A stretch of DNA of 51,653 bases from JBKEDF01 sp047975325 (GCA_047975325.1 JBKEDF010000054.1:1-51653); one strand, 5' to 3'. Positions 32,239-41,062 are shown, counted from the first letter of the stretch. Program-made: numbers and translations. The notes: a model not told the origin generated them from the sequence alone.

Positions 32239-33249
32239 ATGAATTTCACCCCACGCAAGCTGACCGGTGCCCTTTTGGGCGCGATGCTGTCCGTTGCGGC
32301 GCTGCCTGTGCAGGCGCAGCAGATCACCGTCGGCCTATCCTTGCCTGAAACGGCAGAAGGGTTCGATTTCGTCAATGGGATGTATCGCACCTTCGCCGAA
32401 CAGGTGGAGGCGAATTCCGAAATGACGGTTAATCTGGTCTATGGCGGGGCGCTGGGCGCGCCCAATGATCGGCTGAGCCAGATGAGCAGGGGCGTGATCG
32501 AGATGACAGACGCGGCGGATGGTAACTACGCCTCGATCTTTTCCGATATCATGGTCCTGAACATGCCCTATCTGTTTCCTGATGAGGCGACGGCCTGGGC
32601 GGTGCTTGATGGCGAATTCGGGGATGCGATGGGGGAGGCGATCCTGCAATCCAGCGGCATCCGTGTGCTGGGCTGGTGGGAATCGGGTGGCTTCAAGCAG
32701 TTCAGTGCCAATCGTGCCATTGAAGGCCCCGCCGATATGTCCGGGTTGAAGATGCGTGTACTGGGGCCACTGGCTACCATCCCGATTGAGGCGATGGGCG
32801 CCTCTGCCAGCCCGGTTGCCTTCGGGGAACTTTATACCGCGTTGCGGACCGGCGTTGTGGACGGGCAGGACAATTCGGTTTCTGTTTTCAACCTGATCAA
32901 GCTGTTCGAAGTGCAATCGCATCTGATCATGTCGAGCCATGTCTATGCCTTTGGCCCGCTGGGGATTTCGGATGCGTTCTATTCCGGACTCAGCCCTGAA
33001 AACCAGAAGGTGATTGATGATGCGGCTGCAGCGGCCATCGACTATAATCGCAAGGCATCCCGCGAGGTTGAGGCCTCGGCCCTGGCCTTTGCCGAAGAGC
33101 AGGGCGTGACGGTAATCCGGTTGGATGCGGAACAGCGCAATGCGTTTCGTGAGGTAATGCAGCCTGCGGCCATTGGCTGGCTGCGTGAAAATATCGACAA
33201 TCCCGACCAGATCGATGCGGCGCTGGCCGCGGTTGAGGCACAGCGCTGA
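32239..33249 (+). CDS. TRAP transporter substrate-binding protein DctP
   Basis: The 336-residue periplasmic protein has a signal peptide ending near ALPVQAQ (residue 24). The mature part starts QITVGLSLPETAEGF and has the DctP features: YGGALGAPNDRLSQMSRG, YLFPDEATAW, and a central GLKMRVLGPLATIPIEAMGASASP with the conserved ligand arginine. It binds an organic acid for the DctQM permease. Its stop is one base before the dctQ start. A GGGAGG site is 11 bases before the ATG. Confidence 0.95.
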   Translation: MNFTPRKLTGALLGAMLSVAALPVQAQQITVGLSLPETAEGFDFVNGMYRTFAEQVEANSEMTVNLVYGGALGAPNDRLSQMSRGVIEMTDAADGNYASIFSDIMVLNMPYLFPDEATAWAVLDGEFGDAMGEAILQSSGIRVLGWWESGGFKQFSANRAIEGPADMSGLKMRVLGPLATIPIEAMGASASPVAFGELYTALRTGVVDGQDNSVSVFNLIKLFEVQSHLIMSSHVYAFGPLGISDAFYSGLSPENQKVIDDAAAAAIDYNRKASREVEASALAFAEEQGVTVIRLDAEQRNAFREVMQPAAIGWLRENIDNPDQIDAALAAVEAQR

Positions 33250-33250
33250 C

Positions 33251-33733
33251 ATGGCGGCGCTGGTCGCGGTCATCCATGCGGTTGAAACGGCGCTGCGGAT
33301 TGTCGCGGCGCTGTGCTTGGCCGCGATGCTGGCGCTGATGGTGGCGCAGGTCATGCTGCGCTATACCGGGGCGGGGGTTCCGGCCTTTACCGAAGAGGTC
33401 GCGCGCTATGCGATGATCTGGATGGCGCTGATGGCCTCGGCTGTCGCGGTGCGGGAGGGAAGCCATATCCGTGTCGATTTCATTCCCTCGGCGTTGGCGA
33501 TCCGCTCGCCGGGAATGGCCCGGATGCTGGAACTGCTGCTTGATGCCATTGTCATGGCCGTTTTCGTGGTGATCTTCTGGCAGGGGGTTGAACTTGTTCA
33601 GCTTGTTTCCAACCAGCGCAGTGACGGGCTGCGGATTTCCCTTGCCTGGCCCTATCTGATCCTGCCACTGGCCTTCGGGATCGGCGCAGTCTTTGCCCTG
33701 GCCCGGCTGATCGCACGGGAGCGGCTGGCATGA
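33251..33733 (+). CDS. TRAP transporter small permease DctQ
   Basis: The 160-residue membrane protein has four hydrophobic segments and the DctQ pattern: QVMLRYTGAGVPAFTEEVARYAMIWMALMASA near residues 32-63, then REGSHIRVDFIP near 68-79. It pairs with DctM. The ATG at 33251 follows the DctP TGA by one base. Its stop overlaps the dctM start as ATGA. It is slightly shorter than most DctQ proteins but complete. Confidence 0.93.
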   Translation: MAALVAVIHAVETALRIVAALCLAAMLALMVAQVMLRYTGAGVPAFTEEVARYAMIWMALMASAVAVREGSHIRVDFIPSALAIRSPGMARMLELLLDAIVMAVFVVIFWQGVELVQLVSNQRSDGLRISLAWPYLILPLAFGIGAVFALARLIARERLA

Positions 33734-35022
33734 CCGATACGCTGATTGTCCTGCTGATCAGCTTTCTTGGGCTGATGCTGATTGGTCTGCCCGTGGCCTG
33801 GTCCCTTCTGGCCTCGATGCTGGTCTGGGTGGTCTATGGGGGAAACTGGCGGTTCCTGTCCATTGCGGCGGAACGCATCTATCAGGGGATGGATGTTTTC
33901 GTGCTGATGGCGATCCCTCTTTTCATTCTGGCCGGGGAATTGGTCAATGCCGGAAAGATCACTGACCGGTTGATCCATTTCGCCAATGTTGTTTTCGGCT
34001 GGATGCGCGGCGGGCTGGCGCAGGTCAATATCGGTGCCTCGATCCTGTTTTCAGGAATTACCGGGGTTGCGTTGGGGGATATTGCCGCATTGGGGCGGGT
34101 GTTTATCCCGGCCATGGCCAAACAGGGTTATAGTTCGGCCTATGCGGCGGCCGTGACGGCCTCATCCTCGATCATCGGGCCGATGGTTCCGCCGTCGCTG
34201 GTGGCGGTGATCTACGGGTCCATGACGGGCCTGTCGATCGGGGCGCTGATGGCTGCGACGCTCATCCCGGGGCTGCTGATCGGGGCGTTGCAGATGGGGT
34301 TGGTGGCGTTTCAGGCCCGGCGTCTTGGCTTTCCCCGGATTGAGATGGAACGCACGCCCTGTGTCATCGCGCGGGCAGGTGGACAGGCGCTGATCCCGTT
34401 GATGATTCCGGTCATCATTCTGGCGGGGCTTCTGGGCGGGCTGATGACCCCGACCGAGGCAGGGGCGGTTGCCGCCGCCTATGCGCTGATCATTGCGCTG
34501 TTTCTCTATCGTACTTTGAACGGCCGGGAACTGGGCGCGGTGTTTCAACGTTCCGCCCTGTTTTCAGGGCAGCTTCTGATCATCGTGGGTTGCGGCGCGG
34601 CTTTCTCCTGGGTCATGGGGATGGAAAATGTCCCCCGGATGGTTGCCGGGATGATTGAGGAATGGCAGCTTGGCTATCTGAACATCCTGCTGGTTTTCAA
34701 CGTGATCCTGCTGATCCTGGGCATGTTCATTGACCCGACGACAGTGATTATCCTTTTTGGTCCGATCCTTTCGGCGGCGGCAGTGCAGGCGGGTATCGAC
34801 CCGCTGCATTTTGGGGTGATTGCAATTCTGAACCTGAATATCGGCCTGCTGACTCCGCCACTGGGGGTCTGCCTTTTTGCGGCGGAACGCATCGCGGGTT
34901 GTGGGCTGGGGGCATTGATCCGGGCGACGGTGCCATTTTTTCTGGTTAATCTGGCGGGGCTGGGATTGGTTGCCGCCGTGCCCGGTTTCAGCCTCTGGCT
35001 GCCCCGGGTTCTGGGCTTCTGA
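33730..35022 (+). CDS. TRAP transporter large permease DctM
   Basis: The 430-residue protein has about 12 membrane segments. It carries the DctM signature: PLFILAGELVNAGKITDRLI near residue 62, SSSIIGPMVPPSLVAVIYG near 142-160, TEAGAVAAAYALI, IDPTTVIILFGPIL, and the C-terminal FGVIAILNLNIGLLTPPLGVCLF. It takes up a carboxylate with sodium. It is followed 15 bases later by the fusion enzyme gene, which supports uptake and then degradation of one substrate. Confidence 0.95.
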   Translation: MTDTLIVLLISFLGLMLIGLPVAWSLLASMLVWVVYGGNWRFLSIAAERIYQGMDVFVLMAIPLFILAGELVNAGKITDRLIHFANVVFGWMRGGLAQVNIGASILFSGITGVALGDIAALGRVFIPAMAKQGYSSAYAAAVTASSSIIGPMVPPSLVAVIYGSMTGLSIGALMAATLIPGLLIGALQMGLVAFQARRLGFPRIEMERTPCVIARAGGQALIPLMIPVIILAGLLGGLMTPTEAGAVAAAYALIIALFLYRTLNGRELGAVFQRSALFSGQLLIIVGCGAAFSWVMGMENVPRMVAGMIEEWQLGYLNILLVFNVILLILGMFIDPTTVIILFGPILSAAAVQAGIDPLHFGVIAILNLNIGLLTPPLGVCLFAAERIAGCGLGALIRATVPFFLVNLAGLGLVAAVPGFSLWLPRVLGF

Positions 35023-35037
35023 CGCAAAGGATACATC

Positions 35038-37029
35038 ATGCGGCGCAATACCAACGGGGCGGGTTATTTCCTTTATCACTCCATCGGGATCTATCCCGGC
35101 AAGGAGGAGGACCTGGCCCGCGCCATGGCGGAATATGCTGCAGTCTGGTCTGCGGCGGATGATCGGCAATGGGGTTATGTGCTGCGCAAGCGGCAGGACT
35201 TTATCGAAGCTTGGGGCCGGTTGATCAACGCGCCAAAGGGATCCATCGCGCTGACTGACAATGTGACCGAGGGCATGAACAAGCTGATGCGTTCCCTGCC
35301 CGAAGGCAAGCTGCGCGGCAAGCGTGTGCTGGTTGCGGCGGATTGCTTTCCTTCGCTGCATTTTCTGCTGGCGGGGCTGGCCCCGAAAATGGGTTTCACG
35401 CTGGATACCGTGCCGCTGAGCGAAGGCAGGGCCTGGGTGGAAACCGATGATTTCATTGATCGTTGGGGGCCGGATGTGGGCCTTGCACTGCTGACATGGG
35501 TGACCTCGACGGCCTCGGCGCGGATGGATTATCCCGCGCTGGTTGCCCATGGGCGGCAGATGGGAAGCCTGATTGTGGCGGATATTACCCAGGCTGCCGG
35601 GCTTTTGCCTTTCGATGTGATGGCGCCGCGCGTGGATTGTGTGCTCTCGACCAGCCTGAAATGGCTTTGCGGTACGTCAGGGGCCGGGATCCTTTATGTT
35701 GACAAGGCGCTGGTTCCCGAATTGCAGCCCGAAACCCGGGGCTGGTTTTCACAGAACAACCCCTTTTCCTGGGATCTGGACAAGTTTGAATATGCCCCGG
35801 ATATGCGCCGTTTCGATACGGGGACGCCCGGTTCGGTCGCGGCGGTGGCCTCACTTCCGGCAATCACCTGGTTTGCGGCACAGGATCAAGGGGCGATCGC
35901 GGCCCGAAACCGGAAGATGGTTGATCGGATCATTGCGCGTGCGGATGCGCTGGACCTTCCGCTTCTTTCCCCGCGTGAGGCCGAACGGCGCGGTGGGGCG
36001 GCCATGTTGCGCATGCCCGATACGGCTGAGGCGGCAGCAATCGTCGGTGCCCTGGGAGTGGAGGGTTATTCGGTTGATCATCGTAGTGCGATCCTGCGGC
36101 TGTCACCCGGTATCGTGACCGAGGAACATGCCATCGATGAAACCTTTGATCTTATCGAAGAGGTCATGGCCCGCCGCAGCCGCCGTTTTGCAGGGCGGAA
36201 CGATACGCCGCAGGGTGCGAAGGCAGGTGACCCCGCCGCGCTATTGGGGGATCTTGGTACGGCGCTGATATCCGGTGCCGTGCGGGTTGTGGATTGTACC
36301 GCGCCTCTTGGTCCGGAAACACCGCTTCTGCGACTGCCGGAGGATCTGGCCCGAAACACGCCGCAGGTGCAGATCCACAGGATTTCCGAATATGATGCCG
36401 ATGGGCCTTTCTGGGCCTGGAACTGGTTGGAACTGGGGGAACATTCAGGCACGCATTTCGATGCACCGCATCACTGGCTGACGGGGCGTGATTTTCCCGA
36501 TGGGTTTACCGATACGCTGGATGTCCAGCGCCTGATCGCACCGGTCAATGTGATCGATTGTTCCAGGGAGGTCGGCATTGACCCTGATTTCCTGCTCACT
36601 GCCCGGCATGTCAAGGAATGGGAGGCGCAGCATGGCGCCATTGCACCTGGCGACTGGGTGGTCATGCGCACCGATTGGGACCGCCGCATGCATGATGCCG
36701 CGCTTTTCCTGAACGAGGATCCCGATCCAGGGGTCGGGGGTGCCCATTCCCCCGGACCTGCGCCGGATTGCATCGATTACCTGCTGGCGCGCGGTATCGT
36801 TGGCTGGGGGACGCAATGTGTGGGAACCGATGCGGGCATGGCAGGCAAGTTCAGCCCGCCCTTTCCGGCGCATAACCTGCTGCATCGTGACAATTGCTTT
36901 GGCCTGGCGAGTCTTTGCAATCTGGATCAGATCCCGCCCAAGGGCGCGATCCTTGCGGTCACACCGTTGAAGATCCACAAGGGTACGGGTTCCCCCATTC
37001 GTGCGCTGGCGCTGGTCCCGGATCAATAG
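35038..37029 (+). CDS. Fusion: kynureninase-like class V aminotransferase with cyclase-family hydrolase domain
   Basis: The 663-residue protein joins two catalytic domains. Residues 1 to about 390 form a PLP-dependent class V fold resembling kynureninase: LVAADCFPSLHFLL, cofactor residues Asp182 and Gln185 in VADITQAAG, and PLP lysine Lys208 in STSLKWLCGTSGAG. A linker (about 395-425) leads to a cyclase-family hydrolase domain with metal motif HSGTHFDAPHH: His469, His473, Asp475, His479. That family includes kynurenine formamidase and isatin hydrolase. Successive hydrolysis and C-C cleavage of N-formylkynurenine in one chain is one possibility. No frame break is visible. It ends a TRAP/DUF1445 operon. 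Confidence 0.9.
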   Translation: MRRNTNGAGYFLYHSIGIYPGKEEDLARAMAEYAAVWSAADDRQWGYVLRKRQDFIEAWGRLINAPKGSIALTDNVTEGMNKLMRSLPEGKLRGKRVLVAADCFPSLHFLLAGLAPKMGFTLDTVPLSEGRAWVETDDFIDRWGPDVGLALLTWVTSTASARMDYPALVAHGRQMGSLIVADITQAAGLLPFDVMAPRVDCVLSTSLKWLCGTSGAGILYVDKALVPELQPETRGWFSQNNPFSWDLDKFEYAPDMRRFDTGTPGSVAAVASLPAITWFAAQDQGAIAARNRKMVDRIIARADALDLPLLSPREAERRGGAAMLRMPDTAEAAAIVGALGVEGYSVDHRSAILRLSPGIVTEEHAIDETFDLIEEVMARRSRRFAGRNDTPQGAKAGDPAALLGDLGTALISGAVRVVDCTAPLGPETPLLRLPEDLARNTPQVQIHRISEYDADGPFWAWNWLELGEHSGTHFDAPHHWLTGRDFPDGFTDTLDVQRLIAPVNVIDCSREVGIDPDFLLTARHVKEWEAQHGAIAPGDWVVMRTDWDRRMHDAALFLNEDPDPGVGGAHSPGPAPDCIDYLLARGIVGWGTQCVGTDAGMAGKFSPPFPAHNLLHRDNCFGLASLCNLDQIPPKGAILAVTPLKIHKGTGSPIRALALVPDQ

Positions 37030-37046
37030 GGTTCAAGGCGAAAGCC

Positions 37047-37074
37047 CCCCTGTTTCAATGGATGCAATCAGGGG
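37047..37074 (+). terminator. Weak hairpin after the fusion-enzyme gene
   Basis: CCCCTG and CAGGGG arms are separated by 16 bases, 18 bases past the stop. A short T-run appears only later (GATTTTCT). It could partly terminate the operon before the MarR gene. Confidence 0.3.
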
Positions 37075-37111
37075 TGCTGGCAAAAACCTGATTTTCTGGG
37101 TATCGTCCCAA

Positions 37112-37134
37112 GTTGTCAAACAAAGTGGGACAAC
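37112..37134. promoter_or_regulatory. Inverted repeat abutting the MarR start codon
   Basis: Perfect 6-bp arms GTTGTC (37112-37117) and GACAAC (37129-37134) are separated by 11 bases, and the right arm touches the ATG at 37135. An overlapping second pair GTCCCA / TGGGAC (37105-37131) is also present. It is a good candidate for MarR autorepression. Confidence 0.55.
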
Positions 37135-37617
37135 ATGTCTAAGGATGAGTGCGATCCGGTCAATCGGGGATCGGGCAAGACGGATAATTTCGTGTTGGCG
37201 GATTTCTTTCCCTACCAAACACGGGTGTTTTACAAACATGTGTCCCAATCCGTTTCCCGGATCTATGAAACCCGATATGGGATGAAACCCTATGAATGGC
37301 GAACGATTGCCATTCTTGGCCGCGACAGGGCCTTGACCGCCGCACAGGTGGTTGAACTTTCCAGTATTGACAAGGTTTCTGTCAGCCGCGCGGTTTCCGC
37401 CTTGCGCAAACGGGGCTGGATCATCGAAAAAACCAACCGCAAGGACGGGCGCAGCAAGATGCTGCAGCTTTCCGTTGCGGGGATTGCGGCCTATGACAGG
37501 CTGGTGCCGGAAATGCTGGCAATGGAACGGAACCTTCTGGCCCCGCTCGACAGTGCCGAGATTGCCGAATTGCGGCGCCTGATGGAAAAGGTGCGCCTTG
37601 CCGGGATGGCGGAATGA
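37135..37617 (+). CDS. MarR family transcriptional regulator
   Basis: The 160-residue protein has the MarR winged helix: EWRTIAILGRDRALTAAQVVELSSIDKVSVSRAVSALRKRG near residues 53-94, followed by the wing TNRKDGRSKMLQL, then a C-terminal dimer helix. MarR proteins sense small, often aromatic, ligands. It follows the fusion enzyme gene by 105 bases with its own operator, so it probably regulates that operon or itself. It converges on nnrS 5 bases away. Confidence 0.92.
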   Translation: MSKDECDPVNRGSGKTDNFVLADFFPYQTRVFYKHVSQSVSRIYETRYGMKPYEWRTIAILGRDRALTAAQVVELSSIDKVSVSRAVSALRKRGWIIEKTNRKDGRSKMLQLSVAGIAAYDRLVPEMLAMERNLLAPLDSAEIAELRRLMEKVRLAGMAE

Positions 37618-37622
37618 CGGTT

Positions 37623-38822
37623 TCAGCTTTTGGGTCGATACCGCAGCAGTAAACCACCGTAAAACAGGGCGAAACCACCGAAGGCCAGTATCCAGAAGGT
37701 GCCGGAGATGTGGTAGAACATATCTGCCTGCGCAGGCAGGATCCCGGCAAGCAGCCTGAGTATGACCGAGGTGATGAGCAGAAGATAAACCGTCAATGTG
37801 CCCGGGCCGGCGGTCAGTTCCTGCCCGGTATGGCCCAATGTCGCCCGTGTCATGACTGCAAGTGTCATCATTCCGATCCCGCCTGCCATCCACAGGTGCT
37901 GTGCTGCGCCCTGGATGATCAGTTCGGGCCAGAGGATCGCCACCCCCTGCGTCAGCGCGCCGAGCGGCAGGAAGATGTAGCCGATATGCAGGATCCAGAC
38001 CAGTGGTTCCGCCCCTGTCCGCAACCCGACCCAACGGGACAGCCGGAGCAGGTGGATGATCCCCGACAGCAGGAGCAGCAGACCCGTCCCGGGCCAGTCG
38101 GGCAGGATTACCCAGGTGAGGATGGTTATCAGCCAAGCCAACAGCGAAAGCTTGTCAAAACGCTGCATTGGCGGTGTCGGTAGACGCTGTTCCTTGCGTC
38201 GGACCAGCCAGTTCCGTGTGAAGGAGGGGATGATCCGGCCACCAATGAGCGCAATCAGCATGAGGGCGCAACCAAGGCCGAGACGCAACCCCAGCCCCTG
38301 TGCGGCAAAATCACCCGAGGCTGCCTCAAAATGGAAAAGCACGTTGGCCAGAATGAAAACCCCGACCAAGGCAATCACCATAAGATTGCGCCAATTTCGT
38401 CCGGCCACGATTTCCCGTGCCATTGCCAGGGCAAAGGCCGTCAGGAACGCAAGATCCGCCAGTGCGGTGACCAGCGGCGGTAGCCAGCCCGAGATTGCCA
38501 TGGCCAGGCGTCCGAGCAGCCAGATGGCGAAAAGCCCCGCCAGCGGCCAGCCGACAATCGGCATCCGGCCTGTCCAGTTGGGGACTGCCGTCATCATGAA
38601 TCCTGCCAGCACCGCCCCGAGGTAGCCAAAAAGCAGCTCATGCGCATGCCAGGAAGTCGAATTGATGGCGAGAGGAAGTTGAAATCCGCCCGACAACATG
38701 CCGATCCACAGGATCATTGCCACCATGGCCCAGATCCCGGCCCCCAGGAAAAACGGCCGGAATCCGAAGCTGAAAAGCGCCGGGCCGGACCAGGTTCGCA
38801 TTTGTTCTGCTGTGGTTGCCAT
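37623..38822 (-). CDS. nnrS: NnrS family heme-copper membrane protein
   Basis: The 399-residue protein has about 12 hydrophobic segments. It has the NnrS landmarks: ALFSFGFRPFFLGAGIWA near residue 15, STSWHAHELLFGYLGAVLAGFMMTAVPNWTGR near 50-81, and HLWMAGGIGMMTLAVMTRATLGHTGQ. NnrS is made under nitric-oxide stress in denitrifiers and protects against reactive nitrogen. AAGGAG is six bases before the ATG, which fixes the start at MATTA. It is divergent from the DUF454 gene with an NsrR-like palindrome between them. Confidence 0.92.
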   Translation of the reverse strand: MATTAEQMRTWSGPALFSFGFRPFFLGAGIWAMVAMILWIGMLSGGFQLPLAINSTSWHAHELLFGYLGAVLAGFMMTAVPNWTGRMPIVGWPLAGLFAIWLLGRLAMAISGWLPPLVTALADLAFLTAFALAMAREIVAGRNWRNLMVIALVGVFILANVLFHFEAASGDFAAQGLGLRLGLGCALMLIALIGGRIIPSFTRNWLVRRKEQRLPTPPMQRFDKLSLLAWLITILTWVILPDWPGTGLLLLLSGIIHLLRLSRWVGLRTGAEPLVWILHIGYIFLPLGALTQGVAILWPELIIQGAAQHLWMAGGIGMMTLAVMTRATLGHTGQELTAGPGTLTVYLLLITSVILRLLAGILPAQADMFYHISGTFWILAFGGFALFYGGLLLRYRPKS

Positions 38823-38910
38823 ACTGTTCTCCTTTTCCGCCCGCATGGCCCGCTCTATTGAAACTTCGCCCGGTTTGGATCACGTTTCGATCAATCTACA
38901 GCCCATAATA

Positions 38911-38925
38911 GGTATTTTAAATACC
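38911..38925. promoter_or_regulatory. NsrR-type palindrome between nnrS and DUF454 gene
   Basis: GGTATTTTAAATACC is a perfect inverted repeat of 7 bp around a single central base. The TATTTTAAATA core equals the centre of the known NsrR consensus (GATGYATTTNAAATRCATC), with a G-to-T type difference next to it on each side. It stands 15 bases before the DUF454 ATG and 89 bases before nnrS. It would connect these genes to nitric oxide sensing. Confidence 0.65.
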
Positions 38926-38939
38926 CATTGGAGGCAGAA

Positions 38940-39344
38940 ATGAATCATATTCCCGGATCTCCGCCTCCGGTCAGGAAAAGTATCACCCGCCCGGCCTGGC
39001 TCCTGCTGGGCTGGATTTCGCTGGTATTGGCGGCTATCGGGGTGGCCCTGCCGGTTCTGCCGACAACGCCGCTGGTGATCCTGGCGGCTTTTGCCTTTGG
39101 CAAGGGATCACCCCGGCTGCATGCGATGCTGGAAAACCATCCGCGTTTTGGCCCGATCATACGGGAATGGCGGGAAAAGGGGGTGATTGCGCCGCGATAC
39201 AAGGCCATGGCCGTGGGTATGATGGTGCTGACCCTTGTTGCAAGTATCGCGTTCGGCCTTGCTTGGCAGGTTATCCTGGTGCAGGGGGTCTCCATGGCAG
39301 CGGCGGCGGGTTTCGTGCTGACCCGCCCCGATGGTGATGGTTGA
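38940..39344 (+). CDS. DUF454 (YbaN-like) membrane protein
   Basis: The 134-residue protein has two or three membrane segments and the family signature LPVLPTTPLVILAAFAFGKGSPRLHAML near residues 38-64, then RFGPIIREWREKGVIAPRYKAMA. DUF454 genes often lie next to nitric-oxide-induced genes such as hcp or nnrS. GGAGG ends 6 bases before the ATG. Its function is unknown. It is controlled probably by the palindrome at 38911-38925. Confidence 0.88.
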   Translation: MNHIPGSPPPVRKSITRPAWLLLGWISLVLAAIGVALPVLPTTPLVILAAFAFGKGSPRLHAMLENHPRFGPIIREWREKGVIAPRYKAMAVGMMVLTLVASIAFGLAWQVILVQGVSMAAAAGFVLTRPDGDG

Positions 39345-39425
39345 AACTGCGGCGCGGGGGCTTGCCTCATCCATCGTTTTCCGGGCAATCTGGCGGCCGA
39401 TATCCTGAACAGACAGAAGATTGTG

Positions 39426-41042
39426 ATGCCCGTTCCCCGACCGTTTTCCGATCAATACACCCGGCTTGCCGAAGAATTTCCACCGCAGGATCGGGTGCTG
39501 TCCACGTTGCTGCGTCGTCAGGCGGCGCGTTTTGGGGATCGGCCGCTGATGCGATGTGGCGATGCGCGATGGAGCTATACTGAAACCCTGAATATTGCCG
39601 CTGATTGGGCTGAACGGCTACGGCAGGCGGGGATCGGGAAAGGGGACAGGGTTGCGCTTCATTGCGGTAACCGGGCGGAATTCCTGCAAACCTATCTTGG
39701 TTGTGCCTGGCTGGGGGCTATCGCGACGCCACTCAATACAGCGTTCAAGGGGGCGCAGCTGGCGCATGTCCTGAACAATTCCACCCCGGCATTGCTGCTG
39801 CGGGAGGCGCGTTTTGCCGAGGCCTATGCCGATCTGCCCGAAGAAACCCATAATCCGCCACAGATCTGGACAATTGATGAGGCTGGCATTGTCGATGCCG
39901 CAGGCACGCCGGTGATGCCGGGGCAGGGTGATCCGGATCGTCCGCCCCCCGTTCAGCCGTCGGATACCGTGGCAATCCTTTATACTTCCGGTACGACGGG
40001 ACCGTCCAAGGGGGTTTGCTGCCCCCAGGCGCAGCTTTTCTGGTGGGGTGTATATTCCGCGCGCGGGCTTGGCGTTGCTGAAGGCGATGTGCTGATGACC
40101 ACGCTGCCGGTGTTTCATACCAATGCGCTCAATACCTTTTATCAGGCACTGCTGATGGGGTGCGAATATGTGCTGGTGCCAAAGTTTTCCGCCTCCGGTT
40201 TCTGGATGACGGCGCGGGAATGCGGGGCGACAGTGACCTATCTTCTGGGCGCGATGGCGGCGATCCTGCTATCCCGGCCCGGTGCCACGCAGGATCGTGA
40301 TCACAAGATCCGCGTGGGTCTTGGCGGCGGGGTGCCTGCACAGATGCATGCCCCCTTTCGGGACCGGTTCGGGGTTGCCCTGGTGGATGGCTATGCATCC
40401 ACTGAAACCAATATGGCCTTTTTCAGTGCTGCCCCTTCGGAGCATCCCGGTACGATGGGATATCTGCAACAGGCGGCGGAGGCGGTTGTTGCAGATGATT
40501 GGGGCAATCCCCTTCCCGATGGTGAGGCGGGGGAGCTGCTGCTGCGCCCGCTGGAGCCGGACAGCTTTGCTTCTGGTTATTTCGGGATGCCGGAAAAGAC
40601 GGTCGAGGCCTGGCGCAATTTATGGTTTCATAGCGGGGATCGGGTGATACGTGAGGCTGATGGCCATTACCGTTTCATCGACCGGATGAAGGACGCGATC
40701 CGGCGGCGCGGGGAAAATATTTCATCCTGGGAGGTGGAGCAGGCCATCCTGTCCCATCCGGCGGTTGAATCCTGTGCTGCCTATCCTGTGGCCTCCGATC
40801 TGGGTGAGGACGAGGTTGCCGCCGCCATCGAATTGAAACCGGGCATAAGCCTTGAACCACTGGACCTGATCCGACATGTCGAACCCCGTCTTGCCTATTT
40901 TGCGGTGCCGCGTTTCCTGCGTTTTGTCGCGGTCATGCCGATGACCGAAAATGGCAAGGTGAAAAAGGTATCCCTGCGGGAGGATGGCCATGTGCAGGAT
41001 ATGTGGGATCTGGAAACATCCGGTTATAAACTGAAACGGTAG
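39426..41042 (+). CDS. AMP-dependent acyl-CoA synthetase
   Basis: The 538-residue protein is an acyl-CoA ligase of the ANL superfamily. It has AILYTSGTTGPSKGV near residue 183, the DGYASTETN block, HSGDRVIREADGHYRFIDRMKDAIRRRGENIS near 400-432, and the catalytic lysine in MTENGKVKKVS near the end. Its pattern resembles ATP-dependent acyl-CoA ligases such as carnitine/crotonobetaine CoA ligase, but substrate is not certain. An ATG at 39426 directly follows a GTG codon at 39423, giving the same product plus one residue. A DUF1028 gene follows 20 bases later. Confidence 0.9.
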   Translation: MPVPRPFSDQYTRLAEEFPPQDRVLSTLLRRQAARFGDRPLMRCGDARWSYTETLNIAADWAERLRQAGIGKGDRVALHCGNRAEFLQTYLGCAWLGAIATPLNTAFKGAQLAHVLNNSTPALLLREARFAEAYADLPEETHNPPQIWTIDEAGIVDAAGTPVMPGQGDPDRPPPVQPSDTVAILYTSGTTGPSKGVCCPQAQLFWWGVYSARGLGVAEGDVLMTTLPVFHTNALNTFYQALLMGCEYVLVPKFSASGFWMTARECGATVTYLLGAMAAILLSRPGATQDRDHKIRVGLGGGVPAQMHAPFRDRFGVALVDGYASTETNMAFFSAAPSEHPGTMGYLQQAAEAVVADDWGNPLPDGEAGELLLRPLEPDSFASGYFGMPEKTVEAWRNLWFHSGDRVIREADGHYRFIDRMKDAIRRRGENISSWEVEQAILSHPAVESCAAYPVASDLGEDEVAAAIELKPGISLEPLDLIRHVEPRLAYFAVPRFLRFVAVMPMTENGKVKKVSLREDGHVQDMWDLETSGYKLKR

Positions 41043-41062
41043 ATTTTCGACAGGAGCAAGGC

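Noticed and set aside
38861..38899. Possible FNR/NnrR box (TTGAT-N4-ATCAA) upstream of nnrS
   Set aside because: Only one half (GATCAA) is present; the other half does not match at the right spacing.
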